Assembly: GCA_017546175.1 (NCBI GenBank)
Contig: JAFYXM010000002.1
Coordinates: 25,580-89,579, forward strand
From: Elusimicrobiaceae bacterium
GTDB lineage: Bacteria > Elusimicrobiota > Elusimicrobia > Elusimicrobiales > Elusimicrobiaceae
Direction of reading: 5' to 3'
Length of the DNA: 64,000 nucleotides
In this document: piece by piece, positions 42,320 to 50,400 of the stretch
Position numbering within the stretch: position 1 is the first letter of the stretch
How the letters are laid out: every line of letters starts with the position of its first letter
Made by a program: the position numbers and the translations under genes
The notes under the pieces: generated by a model
Seen by the model: only the letters and a program-made list of their open reading frames with translations
What the model was told of the DNA's origin: nothing
Databases searched by the model: none

Positions 42320-42709
42320 TTACCGGGCGGTTAAAGAAAAGCGTATATTTTGATTTAGGCTTTTATGCACGGGGCAAGCTTCTGCCGCTGCCAAACATTT
42401 TTGTCGGGTTTGCTCCGTAAGTCCTTTTGGAAAAATAATATGCAGTGCCACTTCCTGCAGTCCGCTTAGGTTTTTGCCGAAAACGGGCGTAAGTTCTATC
42501 TTGGTGCCGTTCAAGGTTTCTCCGGCTTTTTCGGCCACTACGCTCATCATCGTCAGTGTGCACGCGCCTAAGGCCGCTATCAGCATATCTCCCGGTGTAA
42601 CAAACTCTTTTTCTCCGTCATGAGCGGTATGTAAAATATCTTTTACGTTGTCTGTTTTTATTTCTACACGGGTGTTTCCCGTGTATATACAATGTATTTT
42701 TTCTGTCAT
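42320..42709 (-). CDS. OsmC-family protein (2)
   Basis: 129 residues. OsmC fold with FVTPGDMLIAALGACTLTMM (first Cys near residue 50) and AAEACPVHKSL (second Cys near 112). Probably a peroxiredoxin-like reductase of organic hydroperoxides; substrate unknown. GGGGG precedes the ATG. Distinct in sequence from the OsmC protein at 37006, so the two are paralogues rather than a recent duplicate. Confidence 0.87.
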   Translation of the reverse strand: MTEKIHCIYTGNTRVEIKTDNVKDILHTAHDGEKEFVTPGDMLIAALGACTLTMMSVVAEKAGETLNGTKIELTPVFGKNLSGLQEVALHIIFPKGLTEQTRQKCLAAAEACPVHKSLNQNIRFSLTAR

Positions 42710-42843
42710 AATGCCCCCTTTTAACGTCTGTTTTACTTAGTTTATGTTTTTCTTCTCTGTCGGAAAAGCGATAAAAAAGATTAGATTTGCAATAAAATGC
42801 CATGGGCTTGGGTTATATAGATATACCAACAGGAGGTGTACTT

Positions 42844-43182
42844 ATGATTAAAGGAGCACTTGCATTAGCTTTGATGAGCACGGTAGGAATGGGGGGAATG
42901 GTGAGCGTGTCTTCCAACGGAGATATTACAACGTCTTATTATGTGCCGCCCTTGGTGGTCATGAATCACGGGCATAATCCGCCCCCTCCGCCGCGTGTGG
43001 CCCCTAAACCGATTGTTCAACATGTGCTGCATCACCAACCGCATAAACCGATGGTGAAAAAAGATCACAAACCGGCTCCGCCCAAGGCGCAGAAGCCCAA
43101 TAAGCCTAATCAAAAACCGGCGGCCAAGCCTAATAACAAAGGCCCTGCCAAAAAAGCAAATTCTAAAGGGGGGAAAAGATAG
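42844..43182 (+). CDS. Exported Pro/Lys/His-rich protein, unknown function
   Basis: 112 residues. A short hydrophobic N-terminus (MIKGALALALMSTVGMGGMVS) looks like a weak signal peptide. The rest is low complexity: a His/Pro part (HGHNPPPPPRVAPKP, HVLHHQPHKP) and a strongly basic Lys/Pro/Asn tail. Such tails can bind wall polymers, nucleic acid or metals, but nothing fixes a function. AGGAGG precedes the ATG at 42844; an upstream TTG start would lack one. Confidence 0.7.
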   Translation: MIKGALALALMSTVGMGGMVSVSSNGDITTSYYVPPLVVMNHGHNPPPPPRVAPKPIVQHVLHHQPHKPMVKKDHKPAPPKAQKPNKPNQKPAAKPNNKGPAKKANSKGGKR

Positions 43183-43187
43183 AAAAT

Positions 43188-43215
43188 AAAAACCTCGGCT
43201 TAAACCGAGGTTTTT
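43188..43215 (+). terminator. Terminator after Pro/Lys-rich gene
   Basis: AAAAACCTCGG/CCGAGGTTTTT stem with a 6-base loop. Confidence 0.88.
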
Positions 43216-43243
43216 ATTGTTTATTAGTTTGCCTTCTCTCGGG

Positions 43244-43293
43244 CATAAAAAAACCAGACTTTCGTCTGGTTTTTTAAATGGCTCCCCGAGTAG
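43244..43293 (-). repeat. Duplicated tRNA-Asn 3' end plus terminator (distal copy)
   Basis: A 50-bp direct repeat of 43472-43521, differing by one base. It carries the last 15 nt of tRNA-Asn including CCA, and the following AACCAGA/TCTGGTT terminator hairpin, but no tRNA body. The bases further out (GTTTGCCTTCTCTCGGG at 43228-43244) resemble the inner end of the insert (GTTTGCCTGCTCTCGGG). Confidence 0.9.
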
Positions 43294-43471
43294 TCTCTCC
43301 TTCCGGTTCTTTTCCTGACGGAAAAGCCCTGCAGTCCGGCCTCGCGGTTTTTGCCTTTCGCCGAAAGGAACTGTCATCGGCTCAAACAAAAACATCGCTG
43401 CGGCTTTCTCGTCCTAACGCAGGCAAAGCAGTTTGCCTGCTCTCGGGGAGAAAAGAAACTGAAAATATAGA
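43294..43471 (-). other. 178-bp folded insert between tRNA-Asn 3' repeats
   Basis: No gene is seen. It is rich in perfect hairpins: GCAGGCAAA/TTTGCCTGC (43419-43440), CCTTTC/GAAAGG near 43357-43371, and CTTTTCC/GGAAAAG near 43309-43326. CTCGGGGAG at 43442-43450 is the exact complement of CTCCCCGAG at 43282-43290 in the distal tRNA fragment. A minus-strand transcript could therefore fold with a new acceptor-like helix ending in the CCA of the fragment. Could be an attachment-site remnant, a decayed RNA gene or a structured RNA. Confidence 0.6.
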
Positions 43472-43474
43472 CAT

Positions 43475-43503
43475 AAAAAAACCAGACTTTCATCTGGTTT
43501 TTT
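43475..43503 (-). terminator. Terminator of tRNA-Asn
   Basis: AAACCAGA/TCTGGTTT stem with a 6-base loop and a T7 tail on the minus strand. Repeated, with one base changed, at 43247-43275. Confidence 0.85.
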
Positions 43504-43506
43504 AAA

Positions 43507-43581
43507 TGGCTCCCCGAGTAGGACTCGAACCTACAACCTACCGGTTAACAGCCGGTCGCTCCACCATTGAGCTATCGGGGA
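43507..43581 (-). tRNA. tRNA-Asn (anticodon GTT), CCA encoded
   Basis: Acceptor TCCCCGA/TCGGGGA, anticodon stem ACCGG/CCGGT around CTGTTAA, T arm GTAGG TTCGAGT CCTAC, discriminator G as expected for Asn. Unlike tRNA-Arg, tRNA-Leu and tmRNA in this window, it has an encoded CCA. Confidence 0.95.
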
Positions 43582-43662
43582 ATAAATCTGTTTTCTGACT
43601 ACCTATTTATTGTACATAAAAAAAAATAGTTTGTAAATAAATTATTTTTTCCGACGAGAAAA

Positions 43663-44991
43663 TTATTTGTGTGTCCAAATATGTTCCGTGCGGCGCGGCG
43701 GCATACCGGGTTTGTATTCCAGCAGAAGTACTTTTTTCTTTTTTACTTTTTGCCATGGCGGAAGCGGCGTTTTTCCTGAGGTTTCCGCCCAAAAATCATT
43801 TTTCTTTCTGCCAATGACACTTATCAAAATAAGTCCGCTGAACATATAAGCCATAAATGCCAAAGTTTTTTGCAAACCTAAAAAGTGCATAAAAACGGCA
43901 ATACCCAACACGCATAAACTTTCCACCGTGTAAGAAGCGGTGGCGAAAATGCCCAATATTTTTCCGCGCAGATTTTCGGGCGCGCGTAGTAAAATAAGCG
44001 TAGAAATCATAGCCGAAAATGCGCCGAACGGAATGCCGCATAGCCAAGTGGCTCCCAATACCACCGTCTTGGGGAAGTTGTAATACAGCACCAGTACGGA
44101 CAACGTATAAGCGGCATAATTGGCGGTAAGTAAAGTAAAAAACTTAAACTTTTTAGCTGCTCGCGCAAAATAGAGCGCACCCATAAAAGCCCCCAGTCCA
44201 AAAGCAGCCCCCAAAAGGCCCAAATAAACGGGGTCATAATGATACTGATAAATATACCCCGGCAAAAGAAGCAGCTCCCACGATTGACCTAAAATGAAAA
44301 AAGGCATGGTAAATAATATACTATCTCGGAGTACATGGTCAGCTTTGAGCAGCTGCCACGCATGAGAAAAAGTGGTAGGGTTGGACAGCAGACGGCGGTT
44401 TCTGCGGCTGTAAATGGTTAAACTGATCAGTACAGTAAAAGCACACATCACCACCACCGCCACCCAAGAGGCATATAACCCCAAAAACGCAATAAAGATA
44501 CCGCCCAAAATAGGCCCAAACACAGACATAATACCGTCTAAGGCTTCCACTACGCCTGTAGCGCGCGGCAGGGAAACCTCGGCATAGCGGGAGAACGTGG
44601 GGGCCAAAGCGGTACGGGCCAATTGACCGGGGGCATCAAAAAAGGAGCTTAAAAAAATCAGCACGCCGATCAGCCACGGATAGGCCACGTGGCAGGCAAT
44701 TAAAATGGGAATGGCCCCCAGCAAAACAAATTGAATAACCTCACAACTGAGCATCATCTTAGAGCGGCCCAGTTTATCAATCATTTTTCCGCCGTACAGG
44801 GAAGAAAAAATATTAGGCAGCAGAGAGCAAAACCCGATAAACCCCGTCCACAGCAGGCTGCCCGTGGTGCTTAGCACGTACCACGGAAGTAAAAGCTGCA
44901 TAAACTGATTGACTAAGGAAGACGTACCTTCGGCCGTCCAGAGCAGCTTGAGCGGAGTTTTGTGGCTGGCCCATCTAATCCATAATAGCAT
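43663..44991 (-). CDS. Major facilitator superfamily transporter
   Basis: 442 residues with about 12 membrane segments. The MFS_3-like start (WTAEGTSSLVNQFMQLLLPWYVL) and the loop YGGKMIDKLGRSKMML, a version of the DRxGRR motif, place it with exporters of the enterobactin/macrolide type. The cargo is unknown. The C-terminal 50 residues are basic and cytoplasmic. GGAGGG precedes the ATG; the gene is monocistronic and runs towards tRNA-Asn. Confidence 0.88.
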   Translation of the reverse strand: MLLWIRWASHKTPLKLLWTAEGTSSLVNQFMQLLLPWYVLSTTGSLLWTGFIGFCSLLPNIFSSLYGGKMIDKLGRSKMMLSCEVIQFVLLGAIPILIACHVAYPWLIGVLIFLSSFFDAPGQLARTALAPTFSRYAEVSLPRATGVVEALDGIMSVFGPILGGIFIAFLGLYASWVAVVVMCAFTVLISLTIYSRRNRRLLSNPTTFSHAWQLLKADHVLRDSILFTMPFFILGQSWELLLLPGYIYQYHYDPVYLGLLGAAFGLGAFMGALYFARAAKKFKFFTLLTANYAAYTLSVLVLYYNFPKTVVLGATWLCGIPFGAFSAMISTLILLRAPENLRGKILGIFATASYTVESLCVLGIAVFMHFLGLQKTLAFMAYMFSGLILISVIGRKKNDFWAETSGKTPLPPWQKVKKKKVLLLEYKPGMPPRRTEHIWTHK

Positions 44992-45042
44992 GTTCCCTCC
45001 TTGGGAAAATTATATAAAATGAAATTGTAAAAAGGGGGAATT

Positions 45043-46023
45043 ATGAGTAATTATAAAGATTATTACAAGATTTTAGGTGTAAGCAAAAATGCCACCGATG
45101 CCGAGATTAAAAAGGCATTTAAATCAGCCGCGCGTAAGTATCATCCGGATTTGCACCCCGAAGGTAAAAAAGCTGAAATGACCGAAAAGTTTAAAGACGT
45201 CAATGAAGCTTATGCCGTTCTTTCCGACAAGCAAAAACGCACCATTTATGATCAAGTAGGCCAAGAGGGATATCAAAATTATGCTCGTGGCGGCGGCGGG
45301 CAAGGGGCTTATGGCCAAGGAGGAAACCCCTTCGGCGGAGCCTATCAACAGTATAGCGGCGGCAATGGAAATACCTATTATAATTTCAGCTCTAACGGTG
45401 GTGGAGATTTCGGCGGGGCGGACTTTAGTGATTTTTTCCAAAGCATTTTTGGCGGTATGGGCGGTTTTGGGGGCATGGGCGCAGGCCGTGGCGGCTTTAG
45501 CGGTTTTGGCGGTGCGCGCGCAGGCGGCTCAGGCCAAAAAAACGGTGATGTGGAAGCTGAGCTTGCTTTGAATTTAGAGGATGCCCACCGTGGCGGCCCC
45601 ATGCAACTTACTTTGCCTACAGGGCGCAACGTGACGGTTAAAATTCCTGCCGGCGTGGGTGAGGGTAAGCGCATTAAACTCAAAGGCTACGGCAACCCTA
45701 CTCCACGCGGAAACGGAGATTTGTATTTAGTCATTAAAATTCGCCCGCATTTGACGTATCGTTTGGAGGGGGACGATTTGTACGTACCCGTGACGCTCAT
45801 GCCGTGGACGGCTGCCTTGGGCGGTACGATTTTTGTGCCTACGTTAGACGGCCCCGTAAAAGTGAAAGTGCCTGCCGGTACGCACAATGGCAAAAAATTA
45901 AAACTCAGCGGAAAAGGTTTGAGCGCGAAAGGCAATTTATATGCCACGCTGACGATAGACGTGCCGAGGACGTTGAGCAAAGAGCAGAAAGAGCTGTTTA
46001 CCAAGCTTTCGCAAATCAGCTAG
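45043..46023 (+). CDS. DnaJ-class J-domain co-chaperone, CbpA type (no zinc fingers)
   Basis: 326 residues. J domain at residues 3-70 with the HPD motif (KYHPDLHPEGKK). A long Gly/Phe-rich region runs about 80-165. The C-terminal substrate-binding DnaJ_C domain follows directly, without the four CxxCxGxG repeats of true DnaJ, so this is the CbpA/DjlA-like class. It stimulates DnaK ATPase. A GGGGGAA site precedes the ATG and its own terminator follows. Confidence 0.92.
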   Translation: MSNYKDYYKILGVSKNATDAEIKKAFKSAARKYHPDLHPEGKKAEMTEKFKDVNEAYAVLSDKQKRTIYDQVGQEGYQNYARGGGGQGAYGQGGNPFGGAYQQYSGGNGNTYYNFSSNGGGDFGGADFSDFFQSIFGGMGGFGGMGAGRGGFSGFGGARAGGSGQKNGDVEAELALNLEDAHRGGPMQLTLPTGRNVTVKIPAGVGEGKRIKLKGYGNPTPRGNGDLYLVIKIRPHLTYRLEGDDLYVPVTLMPWTAALGGTIFVPTLDGPVKVKVPAGTHNGKKLKLSGKGLSAKGNLYATLTIDVPRTLSKEQKELFTKLSQIS

Positions 46024-46036
46024 TAAATCTTGTTTA

Positions 46037-46069
46037 AAACACCTCTGATTATACAGAGGTGTTTTTCTT
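46037..46069 (+). terminator. Terminator after dnaJ-like gene
   Basis: AAACACCTCTG/CAGAGGTGTTT stem, 6-base loop, T tail. Confidence 0.85.
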
Positions 46070-46072
46070 TAG

Positions 46073-46078
46073 TACAAT
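46073..46078 (+). promoter_or_regulatory. -10 box of a leaderless membrane-protein transcript
   Basis: TACAAT ends 6 nt before the ATG at 46085; no ribosome-binding site. Confidence 0.55.
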
Positions 46079-46084
46079 AATGAC

Positions 46085-46699
46085 ATGAAAAGAATTTTGA
46101 ATTTTATAGACCCTTACCGCCAGGGCTTTTTGTATTTTAAGTGGGGGTTTTGGAGTATTTTATTTTGTGTGGGTGCGCTGCTATGGCTGTGCGCTCATGC
46201 GCAGGGTGGCTTGGTAAAAGGGGCTTTGGATAATATTTTTGTGTATTTGCCTAACTATTTAACGCATGAATTTTCCCATCGGTTTTGGTGTACCTTGCGT
46301 TGGCAGTGGTGGTGCTATGCCAGCGGTAACGGTATGGAAACTTTAATTCCTTTGGCCTTGTGTTTGGGTGCTTTGCGTTTGCGCGGAGGGCGGTATCTCT
46401 TGCCGATACTGACCTATTGGCTGGGCACTACTTTATACGGAGCGGGAATTTACGCCAGTGACGCACGCGCCTGCCAACTGCCGCTTACCTCATCTGACAT
46501 GATGACCAACTTTGCCCCCGGCGAAGTAAAAGGGGACTGGCACTATATTTTAGAGCCTTTGGGTCTTTTGGAGTATGATTTGATTATCGGTAAAATTTTA
46601 ATCTTCGGCGGTATTTTTTGCCTTGTGCTGGCGGTGTATAGCCTGTGGTATTATTGGACCCATACCGAAGATTACTTATACCAAGGTTACCGAGCTTAG
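46085..46699 (+). CDS. Membrane protein with an HExxH motif, unknown family
   Basis: 204 residues with four or five hydrophobic segments (about 20-42, 88-100, 105-122 and 165-190). Near residue 62 it has THEFSHRFW, a perfect HExxH zinc-metallopeptidase motif close to a membrane segment, and later GDWHYILEPLGLLEYD, which could supply a third ligand. That would fit an intramembrane or M50-like protease, but I do not recognise the family and the motif could be chance. Its stop overlaps the convergent ankyrin gene by 4 bp. Confidence 0.75.
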   Translation: MKRILNFIDPYRQGFLYFKWGFWSILFCVGALLWLCAHAQGGLVKGALDNIFVYLPNYLTHEFSHRFWCTLRWQWWCYASGNGMETLIPLALCLGALRLRGGRYLLPILTYWLGTTLYGAGIYASDARACQLPLTSSDMMTNFAPGEVKGDWHYILEPLGLLEYDLIIGKILIFGGIFCLVLAVYSLWYYWTHTEDYLYQGYRA

Positions 46700-47403
46700 T
46701 TCTTGCAATTTTTTTGATACGCTTCTTTGATTAAGGAGCGTATTTTTTTGTCTTTAGTGAGGGTAAAAATCTCTTTTCCATCATAAAGGCGGCAAACATC
46801 TGCCTTGTACTCAAGCAAAAGTTTTACAGCATCTATATTTTTCAGCTCCGTGACGGCATAAAAAAGAGCATCAGTATTAAGGTTTGTTTGTAGGTTTGGG
46901 TTAGCGCCTTTTTTGAGCATATATTCAATGAGGGATAAGCGCTGTTTTTCTTCAGGAAATTCTGTCAAAAACGCCAGTATCAGCGCGGTTGCCCCCGTGT
47001 CTGTTTGCGTGTTGATATCAGCTCCGTTTTCAATCAGTTGGGCGGCAAATTCGCCGTGTCCATCCCGCACAGCTACCAAAAGAGGAGTCCAGTTCCTCTC
47101 GCCGACCGAGTGAATATTTACTTTGTTTTTTACAAGATGCTGCAAAATTTTTTCATTTCCGCCGCTGGCTGCTGCGAGGGAGAGATCAAAAAGGGTATTT
47201 TGATAGTGACGGTCCTCATCGGTAATATACAAGGTTTGATCCGTCGGGGCGCCTTCCTCCATGGCATTTTTGACGGCTATCAAATCTCCGTTATAAGCGG
47301 CCCAAATCAGCTCTTGGGCCTGAGATTTTTTGACGGCTTGGTAGTGCGCCACAAAACACGAAAATACGATAAAAGAAAGTAAGAGAATGATCGTTCGTTT
47401 CAT
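46696..47403 (-). CDS. Exported ankyrin-repeat protein
   Basis: 235 residues. An N-terminal signal or anchor (MKRTIILLLSFIVFSCFVAHY) is followed by about four ankyrin repeats, clearest as RNWTPLLVAVRDGHGEFAAQ, LIENGADINTQTDTGATALI and MLKKGANPNLQTNLNTDALF. Ankyrin repeats bind proteins; the target is unknown. A TATAAT ends 6 nt before the ATG, so it is probably leaderless. No paired effector gene (toxin, catalase) adjoins it. Confidence 0.85.
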   Translation of the reverse strand: MKRTIILLLSFIVFSCFVAHYQAVKKSQAQELIWAAYNGDLIAVKNAMEEGAPTDQTLYITDEDRHYQNTLFDLSLAAASGGNEKILQHLVKNKVNIHSVGERNWTPLLVAVRDGHGEFAAQLIENGADINTQTDTGATALILAFLTEFPEEKQRLSLIEYMLKKGANPNLQTNLNTDALFYAVTELKNIDAVKLLLEYKADVCRLYDGKEIFTLTKDKKIRSLIKEAYQKNCKN

Positions 47404-47409
47404 GTACTT

Positions 47410-47415
47410 ATTATA
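47410..47415 (-). promoter_or_regulatory. -10 box of a leaderless ankyrin-gene transcript
   Basis: TATAAT on the minus strand, 6 nt before the ATG at 47403. Confidence 0.55.
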
Positions 47416-47421
47416 TAAAAT

Positions 47422-47459
47422 AAACCCCCTCTGCCTAGTAATAAGACAGAGGGGGGTTT
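47422..47459 (-). terminator. Terminator of nifJ
   Basis: AAACCCCCTCTG paired with CAGAGGGGGGTTT around a 13-base loop, 14 bp past the nifJ stop. It overlaps the ankyrin promoter region. Confidence 0.75.
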
Positions 47460-47473
47460 GTGAAAAAGAAATA

Positions 47474-50400
47474 CTATTTGATCACTTTTTCATTCGGCTC
47501 AATGGCAGCGAGTTGTTTGTACAAGTCGCGTCTCCAAGCGTATTCAGATTCGGCACGTTTGATAAGTTCTTGTGCGAGTTCCGGATTATCACGCATTAAG
47601 CCTTTGAAGCGGTTTTCACCACTCATGTAGTCAGCCAAAGGCAAGGTCGGAGCGCCTAACGGGCTATCTACTTTGAGCGGGTTTTTGCCTTCGTAGCGCA
47701 TTTCCGGATTGTAGCGGTAGAGGATCCAGCGGCCGGCTTGTACGGCACGTTTGGCTTCGCCCATACCTTTGGACATATCAATACCGTGAGCGATACAGTG
47801 AGAGTAGGCAATGACCAATGCCGGACCGTCGTAAGCATCAGCTTCGGCCAAGGCTTGGATAGCTTGGTTCATGTTAGCACCCATGGCTACTTGAGCAACG
47901 TAGATGTTGCCGTAGGTCATGGCAATCATACCCAAGTCTTTCTTCGGCATGGTTTTACCGCCGGCAGCGAACAAGGCTTTGGCTCCGAGCGGAGTGGCTT
48001 TGGACATTTGACCGCCGGTGTTGGAGTACACTTCGGTATCCAAGACCAAGATTTTTACGTTTTTGCCGGAGGCTAATACGTGGTCCAAACCGCCGTAACC
48101 GATATCATAGGCCCAGCCGTCACCGCCCAAGATCCACACAGATTTGCGGATCAAGTAATCGGCAAAGCTCAAGAGGCGTTGGCATTTTTCGCATTCGGGT
48201 CTGCCAGCCAAGATTTCTTTTAAGGCAGCCACGTTTTTGCGTTGTTCTTCCACTTCGGCATCGGTCTTTTGAGGGTTATTCAAAAGGGCGTCAATCAAAG
48301 CAGCGTGATCTTTTTGGCAATTTTCTTTGGCTTGTTTGAGCAAGGCCACGGCATCACTGTAGAGCTGATCATAAGCTACGCGGATACCCAAACCGAATTC
48401 AGCATTGTCTTCAAACAAGGAGTTGGACCAAGCGGGTCCTTTGCCGTCGTCGCGTTTGCAGTACGGGGTGGTGGGCAAGTTGCCGCCGTAGATGGAGGAA
48501 CAACCCGTCGCGTTGGCTACGGCCAAGCGGTCACCGAATAACTGCGTTAAGAGTTTTACGTACGGCGTTTCACCACAGCCGGCACAGGCACCGGAGAACT
48601 CAAACAACGGTTGTTTAAATTGAGAGCCTTTAACAGATTCTTTCTTGGTGGTTACGTCAGCTTGTTTCAAGCCCAAGAAGAAAGCAAAGTTGTCAATTTC
48701 ATCTTCGCGCACGTCCAATTGGTGGACCATGTTGATGGCTTTCTTTTCCGGATTTTCTTTGTTTTTGGCCGGGCAGTTGTAGATACAAGCGCCACAACCG
48801 GTACAATCTTCCACAGCCACTTGAACGGTGAATTTCTTACCGGCGATGTCGCCTTTGCCGTCGGCAGATTTAAAGGTTTTCGGAGCGTCTTTCAAGGCAG
48901 CTTCGTCGTAAGCTTTGATGCGGATAGCGGCATGCGGACATACCAAAGAGCAGAAACCGCATTGGATACAAACGCTGGGATCCCATTGAGGTACCATCAC
49001 GGCAATGTTGCGTTTTTCGTATTGGGTGGTACCGGTGGGGAATACACCGCCTTCGGGCATGGCAGAAGTCGGCAAGGTGTCACCACGGCCGGCAATCATT
49101 TCGCCCAAGACGTCTTTTACAAACGCAGGAGCATCGGCCGGTACGGCGGCTTTGGTGTGGAGTTTGGAAGTGACTTCAGCCGGATATTTTACTTCGTGCA
49201 AGCCGGCCAAGGCAGCGTCCACGGCCACATAGTTTTTGTTGACGATTTCTTCGCCTTTTTTAGAATAGGTTTTCTTAATAGCTTCTTTAATATCGGCAAT
49301 GGCTTTTTCAGACGGGATAACACCGGCAATACCGAAGAAAGCGGTTTGCATGATGGTGTTGGTGCGGCTGCCCATACCGGTTTTCAAAGCAATTTCAGAA
49401 GCGTCAATGGTGTAAACTTTGAGCTGTTTATCAATGATTTGTTTTTGTACTTCGGCGGTCAAGTGGTTCCACACTTCATCGGCAGAATACGGAGCATTGA
49501 TAAGTACGGTGGCACCTTTTTTGGCTTTGCCGAGTACGTCGTACTGGGCCAAGAAGTCAAACATATGCACGCCGACAAAATCAGCTTCTTGAATAAGATA
49601 CGGAGCGCGGATATAGTTTTTGCCGAAGCGGATATGAGAGGTGGTCATAGAGCCGGATTTTTTGGAATCGTACACGAAGTAACCTTGGGCAAAGAAACCG
49701 TTGGCGCTGATGATTTTCATGGTGTTTTTGTTGGCACCGACCGTACCGTCAGAACCCAAACCGTAGAACATAGCTTCAAACACATCGCTGGAAGAAGCTG
49801 TCATTTTGGCAGCGGGCAAGGAGGTGAAGGTCAAATCATCATTGATGCCGACGGTGAAATTCTTTTTGGGTTCGGGCAAAGCCAAGTTTTCAAACACGGC
49901 TTTAACGTCGGCAGGGGTAAAGTCTTTAGAGCCGATACCATAGCGGCCACCGATGATGAGCGGGGTAGCGGCAAATTTGGCTTTGGCTTGATCGGTCAAG
50001 AAAGCGGCGCAGACATCTTGGAACAACGGTTCGCCCAAGGAACCCGGTTCTTTGGTGCGGTCCAAAACAGCCACTTTTTTAACGGTGTTGGGGATGACGC
50101 GGATGAAATCTTCAATGGAGAAGGGGCGGAATAATTTGATTTTGAGTACGCCCACTTTTTCATCTTTCATAGATTCAACGGCCAGTTGAGCTACGTCAGC
50201 GCCGGAACCCATGATGACGATCAATTTTTCGGCATCGGCAGCACCGAAGTATTGGAATAAATCGTATTTGCGGCCGGTCATTTTTTCAAATTTGGCCATT
50301 TCTTCTTTTACGATAGCGGGAACGGCATTGTAGAATTTGTTGACGGCTTCGCGAGATTGGAAGTATACGTCCGGGTTGGCAGCGGTACCGCGCACGGTCG

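Noticed and set aside
43278..43505. 75-codon plus frame across the tRNA-Asn duplication
   Set aside because: It is made from the tRNA fragment, terminator and hairpins; structure of the DNA explains it.
48611..50134. Plus-strand open frame of 507 codons opposite nifJ
   Set aside because: Phe/Gly/Val-rich shadow frame of a strongly biased gene; nifJ on the other strand is complete and conserved.
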